DNA of 5,199 bases from Omnitrophica WOR_2 bacterium RIFCSPLOWO2_12_FULL_51_8 (GCA_001805895.1 MHHD01000044.1:1-5199); one strand, 5' to 3'; counted from the first letter of the stretch, positions 1 to 5,199 are shown. Notes: a model not told the origin generated them from the letters alone. Made by a program: numbers and translations.

Positions 1-2
1 GA

Positions 3-49
3 GCGGCCAAAAACTCATCCGCGCCATAAATGGCGCGGTTTTTGGCCGC
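3..49. repeat. Two-part inverted repeat (nested hairpin) upstream of gspK
   Basis: Seen: outer arms 3-14 (GCGGCCAAAAAC) and 38-49 (GTTTTTGGCCGC) are perfect reverse complements over 12 bp. Inside them, 21-26 (GCGCCA) pairs perfectly with 31-36 (TGGCGC) around a TAAA loop. The helices are separated by 6 unpaired bases on the left and 1 on the right. The inner hairpin followed by GGTTTTT looks like an intrinsic terminator, and the AAAAAC on the left gives the same look on the other strand. However, the T run can also pair with the A run in the larger fold. It could be a terminator or attenuator of the gene upstream, a structured leader of gspK, or a copy of a dispersed palindromic repeat. The structure is clear, the function is not. 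Confidence 0.6.
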
Positions 50-62
50 GAATGTATAAAAT

Positions 63-1103
63 ATGATACTATACTCGAAGAATAAAATGCCGCCGAAGGG
101 TTCTATCCTGATTATCTGCCTCTGGATCATGCTTCTCTTGTCGATGTTCGCGGTCGGGCTGGGGCGCCGCGCCGCGATAAATCTGAAACTCGCCCGTTAT
201 CAGAGGGATAGTTTAAAGGCCAGGTACCTGGCCTTAGCCGGCGTGAACCTGGCGGCAGAGGTAATTAAGGGCATCCCGCAAGATCGTGTTTATTTAACCC
301 AAACCTGGAGCACCGGGTTGGATAAAGACAATAAAGAGATTTTTAAAAATATCAAGCTGGAGGAAAACTCTTCGGATGCCTGCAATATTAGTCCCTATAG
401 CTACGACGACAAACACGAATACTACCTGCGGGACGAAGAAAGAAAAATTAATCTTAATTACGCCGCGGAAAACGAGTTGGCTAAATTAGCCGCTTACATG
501 GACCCCCGGGTTAATTCCGTGGACGCAAGGCAAATCGCAAAAGATATCCGCGTCTGGAGGGGGGATACGGACCCAAACCTTAATCCAGAGGACGAAAAAT
601 ACAAGGATTTCAAGAAAAGCCACTTCAAGGTTAACGCGGAATTACTTACCGTATTAAAATACTTTTATGCGGCCAAGGGCGGCGGCTATCAAGAGTTGGC
701 GTATGACGCGTATGAGAATAGCGGGGATTTAGCCACTGTCTACGGCGGCGGAAAGGTCAATATCAATACGGTTGATGAAAAGGCGCTGGATATCTTATTG
801 AGCTGTGGCGCCGAACAAGCAACGGGCGCTTCGCTGCAGGACGCCCAGGGCCTACTGGAAAAAATCATGGATTACAGAAGCAAGGGCGGCACTTTCACCG
901 ATATCAACCTGAAAGACATTTTAGCTAAGCCGAGCGACCCGCAGATAAATATTATCGACGTAATAAAGACCAAGATCGATATAAAATCGGATAATTTCAG
1001 ATTAATTTCCGAAGGCATTACTGCTCATTCGGGGACCAGCCGCCGGATCGAATGCGTGATCAACCGCAGCGGCTTGAAGATCGCTTACTGGCACGAAAAT
1101 TAG
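63..1103 (+). CDS. gspK: GspK-like minor pseudopilin of a type II secretion system
   Basis: Minor pseudopilin thought to sit at the tip of the periplasmic pseudopilus with GspI and GspJ. Residues 12-33 form a type IV prepilin signal: K12-G13 followed by S14 and a hydrophobic helix, so the prepilin peptidase should cut after G13. The Glu at mature position 5 of major pilins is absent, as is usual in GspK. The globular part has family hallmarks: RDEERKINLN at 123-132, VWRGDTDPN near 164-172, the second SAM-like helix-hairpin region GKVNINTVDEKALDILL at 230-246, YRSKGGTF at 271-278, and the closing strand segment FRLISEGI to CVINRSG at 312-337. The length of 346 residues is normal. The start is uncertain: ATG at 63 has no Shine-Dalgarno, whereas ATG at 87 has GAAG six bases upstream and gives a 5-residue leader (MPPKG). 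The second start is equally likely or better. Family assignment is firm. Confidence 0.88.
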   Translation: MILYSKNKMPPKGSILIICLWIMLLLSMFAVGLGRRAAINLKLARYQRDSLKARYLALAGVNLAAEVIKGIPQDRVYLTQTWSTGLDKDNKEIFKNIKLEENSSDACNISPYSYDDKHEYYLRDEERKINLNYAAENELAKLAAYMDPRVNSVDARQIAKDIRVWRGDTDPNLNPEDEKYKDFKKSHFKVNAELLTVLKYFYAAKGGGYQELAYDAYENSGDLATVYGGGKVNINTVDEKALDILLSCGAEQATGASLQDAQGLLEKIMDYRSKGGTFTDINLKDILAKPSDPQINIIDVIKTKIDIKSDNFRLISEGITAHSGTSRRIECVINRSGLKIAYWHEN

Positions 1104-1104
1104 C

Positions 1105-1132
1105 TTGAATTAGGGTTTTATTATAGTATCAT
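1105..1132 (+). promoter_or_regulatory. Possible weak promoter before gspL
   Basis: TTGAAT at 1105-1110 and TATCAT at 1127-1132 resemble -35 and -10 boxes with a 16-base spacer, in an AT-rich 38-base gap. Transcription would begin around 1139-1140, so the message would be almost leaderless at ATG 1142. That would fit the lack of any Shine-Dalgarno there. AT-rich spacers produce such matches by chance, and gspL may simply be read from the gspK transcript. Confidence 0.25.
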
Positions 1133-1141
1133 ATATCCAAT

Positions 1142-2584
1142 ATGGCAATGGCAAAAAAAGAGAAGACTGCTGCGGGGAAAGGTATTGCCTTTATCTGCCA
1201 GGTGAACGACCTGGGGGCAAAAATCATCAAATGCAGGCAAGGCGGCAAAAATAAGTTCAGTGTCTTGCAGGCGGAAATTATCCCCCCTGAAGCGGACGAA
1301 ATAAGATTACAACAAAAGCTGGCCGAGGTAATCAGCGGGATGGGCTACAGCGATAACCCCCTGATCGTCTCTATCCCCAGAAATCAGGCCACCAGCAAGT
1401 ACCTTAAGGTCCCGGCGGCCGCCGCGGAAGAAATCGAAAAGATTGTCGGCCTGCAGGCGGCGCGCTACCTGCCTTACCCGGCTAACGAATTGATTACCGG
1501 TTTCCAGGTTTTGTCCTCGGATAAAGAAGGATTCACCTACATCAACTTAGTGATCGCCCACCGGGACGCCATCAGCCGTTATGTAAAGATCGCCGAAGCG
1601 CTGAAGGCAAAACGGCTCAACGTGTTTTTAAGCTCTTACGGATTATGCAGCCTTTATAATTCTCTCTTCCCCAGGGCAGCCGCGCCGGTAATACTGGCGG
1701 ATATCGACGTTGACCGCGTGGAATTGGCGATTGCCAAACAAGAAGTCCTGCTTTTTAGCCGCTCTTTTAAGTTTGACCCTTCCAGCCCCAACTGGCAGGG
1801 GGTATTTACCGAAGAGCTAAACAGGACCCGCGACGCCTATCTAAAAGATGTGGCTAAAGAGCCGCCGCAGAAAATCGTTATCCTCAAAACCCATAAAGAC
1901 GCCCGCGGATTGACCGAGGCCTTAAGCGGCGGGACGGACTTGCCGGTTGAGGAATTAGACCTTTCAGCGAGAATCGATGCCGCCGCGGGCGCAAGGGAAA
2001 AAATCTTTTCCTCAGGGATTTCCTTCCACAGTTTGATCGGGATGGGGCTGGCGCCGGTATCGGAATATTTGAATTTATTGCCAAAGGAACTGAAGGAAGA
2101 GGCTAAAGTTTCCCTGCAGCGCAAATCTCAGGCGCGCCTGATTTTTTCCCTCTCGGCGATAATCCTGATTGCCGGCCTGGCTGCCGCCAGAAATTTAGAT
2201 AATAAGGCAAGGTACCTGGAATGGATAAAAACGGAGCTGAATAAGATTTCCGGCGAAGCCCGGCCGCTGGAAGAAATAGAAAAAAGGTTCCAGGCCCTGG
2301 AGGACTACGGCAAAAAAAGGTTGTCCGGCTTAGACGTGCTCTATGAGCTTTATAAAAACATACCTGAGCGCATCACGTTGCTAAATTTCAGTTACGAGGA
2401 AGACGGCAAGATCCTGATCCACGGGGTGTCCCCGGAATTAAACCTGGTCCCGGAATTTATCGCGCGCCTGGAAAAATCACCGGTCTTCGGGAAATTCGAG
2501 ATAAAGATAAAATACGCCTCCAAGAAGAGAACTCCCGCCGGCGAAGTGATGGATTTTGAAATTGCCTGCGGCAGGGGCAGTTAA
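1142..2584 (+). CDS. gspL: GspL-like assembly platform protein (PilM-PilN fusion)
   Basis: Inner-membrane protein that should recruit the GspE motor ATPase in the cytoplasm and bind GspM in the periplasm. Residues about 14-305 form a PilM/FtsA-like actin-fold domain, with signatures IVSIPRNQATSKYLKVP (75-91), ARYLPYPANELI (107-118), VILADIDVDRVELAI (183-197), LLFSRSF (203-209) and SLIGMGLAP (297-305). EYLNLLPKEL (308-317) is a PilN start motif, followed by a membrane helix at about 332-349, a charged probable coiled coil (352-395) and a ferredoxin-like periplasmic domain (398-478). In type IV pili PilM and PilN are separate; the single chain is the GspL plan. The nucleotide-contact loop reads DIDVDRVEL instead of the DIG..xT.L of ATP-binding PilM, so binding may be weak or lost. 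The start is ATG 1142 or the in-frame ATG 1148; neither has a Shine-Dalgarno. gspM begins 2 bases after the stop. Confidence 0.85.
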   Translation: MAMAKKEKTAAGKGIAFICQVNDLGAKIIKCRQGGKNKFSVLQAEIIPPEADEIRLQQKLAEVISGMGYSDNPLIVSIPRNQATSKYLKVPAAAAEEIEKIVGLQAARYLPYPANELITGFQVLSSDKEGFTYINLVIAHRDAISRYVKIAEALKAKRLNVFLSSYGLCSLYNSLFPRAAAPVILADIDVDRVELAIAKQEVLLFSRSFKFDPSSPNWQGVFTEELNRTRDAYLKDVAKEPPQKIVILKTHKDARGLTEALSGGTDLPVEELDLSARIDAAAGAREKIFSSGISFHSLIGMGLAPVSEYLNLLPKELKEEAKVSLQRKSQARLIFSLSAIILIAGLAAARNLDNKARYLEWIKTELNKISGEARPLEEIEKRFQALEDYGKKRLSGLDVLYELYKNIPERITLLNFSYEEDGKILIHGVSPELNLVPEFIARLEKSPVFGKFEIKIKYASKKRTPAGEVMDFEIACGRGS

Positions 2585-2586
2585 AT

Positions 2587-3123
2587 ATGCAAAGGATACT
2601 CACCAAAAGGGAAAAGATCATCGTCTGCCTCGCGGGGACGGTAATTATCGGGAGCGGGATTTTCAAGATCCTGGACTGGACGGTATTCAGCAAGAATGAG
2701 GAGCTGGACAGCCAGGTTAATTTCAATAAGCTCAAGTTAGCCAAATACCAGCGCCTGCGCGCTCAGAAACAAAAGATCATGGAGAAATACAGTAAGTTCG
2801 CCGGGGATGAGCGCGCGTCCGGCCGGCAAAAAGAAAATCTGGTCGAAATTTTGAAGGAACTGGAAAACCTGGCTCAGGAGGCGGGGGTAAAAATCATCGA
2901 CATTCGCCCGCAGACCGGAAACAAAGGCTCCGCCCTTTATCGGGAAAGTACCGTGGACGTCAGCCTGGAAGGAGAGATGGAGGGGTATTTGCGTTTCATT
3001 TACAACCTGGAAAACTCCCTCTCGCTCTTACGGGTGAAGAAGTTCCAGTTCAGCGCCAAGCCCAATTCGCAGATGCTCGAAGGCGCTTTCAGTATCTGTC
3101 AGATCTCGCCCTCCGATCGATAA
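2587..3123 (+). CDS. gspM: GspM/PilO-like assembly platform protein
   Basis: Bitopic inner-membrane partner of GspL. The short cytoplasmic start MQRILTKREK (1-10) is typical of GspM. A membrane helix follows at about 11-27, then charged helices likely to form a coiled coil (36-70 and 82-98). A ferredoxin-like periplasmic domain covers about 100-174, with VKIIDIRPQ (101-109) and VDVSLEGEMEGYLRFIYNLE (123-142), then LLRVKKFQFSAK (147-158). The last block is the pattern seen in the PilO/GspM type b family. The length of 178 residues is normal. AGGGG at 2573-2577 lies 9 bases before the ATG, inside the end of gspL, and the two genes are almost certainly cotranscribed. Separating GspM from PilO by sequence is not possible here; the neighbours favour GspM. 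Confidence 0.82.
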   Translation: MQRILTKREKIIVCLAGTVIIGSGIFKILDWTVFSKNEELDSQVNFNKLKLAKYQRLRAQKQKIMEKYSKFAGDERASGRQKENLVEILKELENLAQEAGVKIIDIRPQTGNKGSALYRESTVDVSLEGEMEGYLRFIYNLENSLSLLRVKKFQFSAKPNSQMLEGAFSICQISPSDR

Positions 3124-3157
3124 TTTAACCTTAAATAATTGCCCTTTCAGATTTATC

Positions 3158-3185
3158 TTGACAACAAATATAAAAGTTGTATACT
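3158..3185 (+). promoter_or_regulatory. Strong sigma-70-type promoter of the merR-gspA-gspC-gspD unit
   Basis: A perfect -35 box TTGACA (3158-3163) and a 5/6 -10 box TATACT (3180-3185) are separated by 16 bases of AT-rich sequence. The expected start of transcription is about 3192, leaving a leader of roughly 22 bases before the ATT start at 3214. The spacer carries a small dyad, ACAAC (3161-3165) and GTTGT (3176-3180). It is the best promoter match in the window and lies in its longest gap between genes (3124-3213). I see no convincing terminator between the gspM stop and this promoter, so read-through from gspM remains possible. Confidence 0.7.
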
Positions 3186-3201
3186 CTCTATTTAGAGAGT
3201 A
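3182..3201. promoter_or_regulatory. 20-bp palindromic operator candidate over -10 and +1
   Basis: Arms TACTCTCTA (3182-3190) and TAGAGAGTA (3193-3201) are perfect 9-bp reverse complements around a TT centre. The palindrome overlaps four bases of the -10 box and covers the predicted transcription start, so a dimer bound here would be expected to block RNA polymerase. The MerR-like protein encoded 12 bases downstream is the obvious candidate ligand, which would make it an autorepressor. That link is inference; MerR activators more often bind between -35 and -10. Confidence 0.55.
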
Positions 3202-3208
3202 AAGGGGG
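3202..3208 (+). promoter_or_regulatory. Ribosome binding site that fixes the ATT start of merR-like gene
   Basis: AAGGGGG lies 5 bases before ATT at 3214, an ideal distance for a purine-rich Shine-Dalgarno. No ATG, GTG or TTG follows in this frame until GTG at 3265, which would cut into the DNA-binding domain, and an in-frame TAG at 3193-3195 excludes an earlier start. Confidence 0.6.
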
Positions 3209-3213
3209 TAGAA

Positions 3214-3435
3214 ATTTCTAACGTCTATCTAATAAAAGACTTAGCCCGCCTAAGCGGCTACTCAGTGCATACCTTGAAATTTTACTTAAAGATATGCCTG
3301 ATCAGAGAAGTCAGCCGCAGTCCAGCTACCCGTTTCCGCTATTTTGACGATACCACCATAGAAAAATTAAAAATCATCCGCGAATTAAGAAAAAAAGGCA
3401 AATCCATTAAAGAGATAAAAGATGGGTTATTATAA
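3214..3435 (+). CDS. Small MerR-type winged-helix DNA-binding protein (ATT start)
   Basis: A 73-residue protein that is nearly all MerR-family DNA-binding domain. YLIKDLARLSGYSVHTLKFY (5-24) is the helix-turn-helix, matching the family form of I.eLA..tGvs..TLr.YE. LKICLIREVSRSPATRFRYF (25-44) contains the wing with its arginines, and DDTTIEKLKIIRELRKKGKS then IKEIKDGLL (45-73) give the two closing helices. The long dimerisation helix and effector domain of classical MerR proteins are missing. The reading frame is open from a TAG at 3193-3195, and the only well-placed start is ATT 3214, a rare initiation codon known from infC. The gene sits under its own strong promoter and palindrome, and its last 14 bases overlap the start of the ATPase gene, implying coupled translation. 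The likely role is local control of this secretion operon; the inducer is unknown. Excisionase-like HTH proteins are an alternative family, but the wing and helix spacing fit MerR better. Confidence 0.75.
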   Translation: MSNVYLIKDLARLSGYSVHTLKFYLKICLIREVSRSPATRFRYFDDTTIEKLKIIRELRKKGKSIKEIKDGLL

Positions 3436-4240
3436 ATCTCTGGGATTGAACAAAGAGCCATTTTCCACCAGCCCGGACCCGCAATTTTTTTACCTCTCTG
3501 CCAACCACAACGCTACCCTGAAAAATCTGGAAATTTCCATCCGCCTGCGGCGCGGGCTTTGCCTGATCCTCGGCGACGTCGGCACCGGCAAAACCACGCT
3601 CTCCCGCACGCTGCTGCAGGCATTTAAAGACGAGGGCGATTTTGTCTTCCATTTGATCCTTGACCCCGCTTTTAAATCGGAGTTCCAGTTCCTGCAGAAC
3701 CTGATCAATATGTTCGGGATCAAGCCCGCCTTCAAGTCTACCATTGATTTTAAGGAAGCGATTGAAAAATACTTGTTCCTGAAAGGGGTGGAAGAGGACA
3801 AGACCATCATCCTTTTAATCGACGAGGGCCAGAAAATCACCCCTGACAATCTGGAAGTTTTAAGGACGCTGCTCAATTACGAAACCAATGAATATAAATT
3901 ATTGCAGCTGGTGATCCTGGCGCAGGCGGAATTCCTGCCGCGCGTGAAACGGATACCTAATTTCATCGACCGGGTGTCGCTGAAATACACCATCAGCCCC
4001 CTTGATGAAAAGGAGACCAAGGAGATGATCGAATTCCGGCTGAAGCAGGCCGGGATGAACGGCGGAAGCCCCCTTTTTAACGACGGGGCAATAAAATTGA
4101 TCTACCAATTTACCCAGGGTTACCCCAGGAAAATCGCCATGCTCTGCCACGACGGCTTAAAGGAAGCGGTAATGCGGGAGGCCCCGCTGGTTGACGAGCC
4201 GATGATCAGAGGACTTATCGCCAGGAAAGACGCGGAATGA
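3422..4240 (+). CDS. gspA: ExeA/GspA-type AAA+ ATPase
   Basis: Cytoplasmic ATPase of the ExeA family; in Aeromonas, ExeA with ExeB helps place the secretin in the outer membrane. The N-terminus MGYYKSLGLNKEPFSTSPDP (1-20) is the classic ExeA opening. Walker A is GDVGTGKT (51-58), Walker B is IILLIDEGQ (129-137, catalytic D134-E135), LLQLVILAQAEF (160-171) corresponds to the sensor 1 region, R184 is a plausible arginine finger, and GYPRK (233-237) is sensor 2. At 272 residues it holds only the ATPase core: the transmembrane helix and peptidoglycan-binding domain of full ExeA (about 550 residues) are absent. The start ATG 3422 lies inside the end of the merR-like gene, with AAAGAG upstream, and the stop overlaps gspC by ATGA. 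Related ATPases occur in transposons (TniB/IstB), but the ExeA-type N-terminus and secretion neighbours argue against that. Confidence 0.88.
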   Translation: MGYYKSLGLNKEPFSTSPDPQFFYLSANHNATLKNLEISIRLRRGLCLILGDVGTGKTTLSRTLLQAFKDEGDFVFHLILDPAFKSEFQFLQNLINMFGIKPAFKSTIDFKEAIEKYLFLKGVEEDKTIILLIDEGQKITPDNLEVLRTLLNYETNEYKLLQLVILAQAEFLPRVKRIPNFIDRVSLKYTISPLDEKETKEMIEFRLKQAGMNGGSPLFNDGAIKLIYQFTQGYPRKIAMLCHDGLKEAVMREAPLVDEPMIRGLIARKDAE

Positions 4241-4848
4241 GCCAGGATAACCTCGCCCCTGAAGAAAAATTACTGCGCCTGATTAAAGGAGGCAAAAAAG
4301 AAGGCCGCAATGCCTTCGCGGAAAACATGCAGATTACCCTGGCGCGGCAGGCAAAAAAACCGCCGGCGCCCGATTTTTCGGCCTCCCTTGGCCTTAAAAA
4401 ACTTATCCTCCCGGCTTTCGTATTCGCCTGCGCCTACCTTGCGGTTTCTTTCAGCTGGCCGTATATTTTTACCCCCCGGCTTGAGCTGTCCAAGTTCGAG
4501 ACAGAAACAACCCCCCTGCCCAAAGCCGAACCAGCCAAAACCAGCCGGCCGCTGGACTATTATCTGCAGCAAATCAGGGGCCGGCAGATATTCGCCAATG
4601 AGCTCGCCCGGCAGCAGCAGACCGAGGCAAGACCGGCCAGCGCCGCCGGCGCAGACCTGATTAAAGATATCAACTTAGTCGGGATCATCTCCGGGGATCC
4701 CTCCCAGGTAGCGATCGAAGACATAAAATCCCGCAGGACTTATTATCTCACCAAGGGGCAATCCGTAGGCGAGCTGACCATTGACGAAATCAAAGAGGGA
4801 AAAGTAATTATAGATTATAAGGGCCAGAAATTCGAACTATATCTATAA
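4237..4848 (+). CDS. gspC: GspC/PilP-like inner-membrane protein
   Basis: Links the inner-membrane platform to the periplasmic N-domains of the secretin. The cytoplasmic part (1-53) is basic and begins with EEKLLRLIKGGKK (9-21). A membrane helix lies at about 56-73 (LILPAFVFACAYLAVSFS), followed by a Pro/Lys/Glu-rich periplasmic linker (80-104). DYYLQQIRGRQIFA (107-120) resembles the R..F region that precedes the homology region of GspC. A Gln/Ala-rich linker (120-139) leads to a small beta domain (141-203) with INLVGIISGDPSQVAIED (145-162) and YYLTKGQSVG (169-178), the usual GspC HR / PilP pattern of repeated strands. No PDZ or coiled-coil domain follows, so it is a short form. The start overlaps the gspA stop, with AGGA 10 bases upstream at 4223-4226. 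GspC versus PilP cannot be settled from sequence alone. Confidence 0.75.
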   Translation: MSQDNLAPEEKLLRLIKGGKKEGRNAFAENMQITLARQAKKPPAPDFSASLGLKKLILPAFVFACAYLAVSFSWPYIFTPRLELSKFETETTPLPKAEPAKTSRPLDYYLQQIRGRQIFANELARQQQTEARPASAAGADLIKDINLVGIISGDPSQVAIEDIKSRRTYYLTKGQSVGELTIDEIKEGKVIIDYKGQKFELYL

Positions 4849-4854
4849 AGGAGG
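4849..4854 (+). promoter_or_regulatory. Strong ribosome binding site of gspD
   Basis: AGGAGG lies immediately after the gspC stop and 5 bases before GTG at 4860. This near-perfect anti-Shine-Dalgarno match supports the GTG start and suggests the secretin, needed in 12-15 copies per channel, is translated more strongly than the genes before it. Confidence 0.75.
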
Positions 4855-4859
4855 CGATA

Positions 4860-5199
4860 GTGAAAAATAAATTGTCAGTCGTTTTAGCATGCTCGGCAGT
4901 AATTCTGGCTTTAAATTCACTCGCGGCCGAAGACAATCTTCAATCTCCGCTTCCGGAAAACCAGCATCCTGCACCTCATGACGCGGCTGTGGACGCTGCC
5001 TTAAACGCGGCTGCCGCAGTGCCGGCGCAGAATAAATTGACCCTGGATATAAAAGGCATGGATATCGTGGACGTGCTGAAAATGCTGGCCTCGCGCTCAG
5101 GGTTGAATCTGGTGATCGGTAAAAACGTTACCGGCAGGGTAACCTTGGTTTTAAAAGAAGTGGATGCCTGGGATGCCTTTGAAATCATCCTGCTCGCCA
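4860..5199 (+). CDS. gspD: GspD/PilQ-type secretin, N-terminal part (cut by window end)
   Basis: Outer-membrane channel subunit; only the first 113 codons are present and the frame is open to the right edge. The start is GTG 4860, chosen for the strong Shine-Dalgarno and because it gives a good Sec signal peptide: MKNKLSVVLACSAVILALNS, with cleavage likely after LAA (residue 23). An unstructured Pro/Ala-rich stretch (24-58) follows. Residues 60-113 then form an STN / secretin N0-type domain, with LTLDIKGMDIVDVLKMLASR (60-79), SGLNLVIGKNVTGRVTLVLK (80-99) and DAWDAFEIILLA (102-113). This domain would face the periplasm and contact GspC. A STN-first layout is found in both PilQ-like and GspD-like secretins, so the exact subtype needs the missing C-terminal part. 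Confidence 0.85.
   Translation, partial: MKNKLSVVLACSAVILALNSLAAEDNLQSPLPENQHPAPHDAAVDAALNAAAAVPAQNKLTLDIKGMDIVDVLKMLASRSGLNLVIGKNVTGRVTLVLKEVDAWDAFEIILLA

Noticed and set aside
1..85. Tail of an upstream protein gene (expected gspJ)
   Set aside because: Three forward frames end at 27-29, 64-66 and 83-85 and none gives a recognisable GspJ C-terminus. The gene cannot be assigned from so few codons, so no feature is claimed.
1837..2124. Minus-strand open frames of 95 and 66 codons inside gspL
   Set aside because: They are antisense to a well-supported gene, show no family signature and have arginine/serine/proline-rich composition typical of shadow frames.
2457..2744. Minus-strand open frame of 95 codons across the gspL-gspM junction
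   Set aside because: It overlaps two recognised genes on the other strand and has no recognisable motif.
3124..3157. Terminator after gspM
   Set aside because: Only a weak AT dyad (TTTAA-CC-TTAAA) is present, without a GC stem or a following T run.
3407..4150. Minus-strand open frames opposite gspA (81, 128 and 83 codons)
   Set aside because: All lie antisense to a clear AAA+ ATPase and have no domain features.
3422..4240. Transposition helper ATPase (TniB/IstB type)
   Set aside because: It shares the AAA+ fold, but the N-terminus is ExeA-like, no transposase or inverted ends are visible, and all neighbours belong to the secretion machine.
4270..4660. Plus-strand 116-codon and minus-strand 100-codon frames within gspC
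   Set aside because: They are out of frame with the supported gene, Arg/Pro/Ser-rich and without motifs.
4976..5188. Minus-strand 70-codon frame opposite gspD
   Set aside because: Serine- and alanine-rich shadow of the secretin frame, which has a signal peptide, a strong ribosome binding site and an STN domain.
1..5199. CRISPR array, tRNA, rRNA or insertion sequence
   Set aside because: No regularly spaced repeats, cloverleaf, rRNA-like segment or transposase frame was seen.

Overview
The window holds part of a type II secretion / type IV pilus-like envelope machine, with all genes on the + strand. Seven coding regions are supported: gspK-like minor pseudopilin (63-1103), a GspL-like protein built as a PilM+PilN fusion (1142-2584), GspM/PilO-like (2587-3123), a small MerR-type DNA-binding protein that seems to start at ATT (3214-3435), an ExeA/GspA-type AAA+ ATPase (3422-4240), a GspC/PilP-like inner-membrane protein (4237-4848), and the first 113 codons of a GspD/PilQ-type secretin that runs off the right edge (4860-5199).

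The host should be a diderm (Gram-negative-type) bacterium, because a secretin needs an outer membrane. Base composition is close to balanced and the genes are tightly packed. The mix of Gsp-like and Pil-like parts resembles clusters seen in environmental candidate phyla such as Omnitrophota. That placement is an impression from gene style, not a demonstration.

Layout. Positions 1-62 hold a strong two-part inverted repeat just before gspK. Then gspK, gspL and gspM follow with gaps of 38 and 2 bases. After gspM comes a 90-base intergenic stretch with the best promoter of the window (TTGACA, 16 bases, TATACT) and a 20-bp palindrome over its -10 and predicted start of transcription. This promoter opens a second unit, merR-like, gspA, gspC, gspD. 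Its first two junctions overlap (14 bases and ATGA), and gspD has a strong Shine-Dalgarno sequence.

How the parts fit. GspK caps the pseudopilus tip; GspL and GspM form the inner-membrane assembly platform and would couple to the GspE ATPase, which is not in the window. GspC links the platform to the secretin GspD, and the GspA-type ATPase probably helps the secretin assemble or insert. The MerR-like protein is encoded directly ahead of the ATPase and could regulate the promoter and palindrome in front of it. This local regulator, easily missed because of its ATT start, is the most notable feature here.
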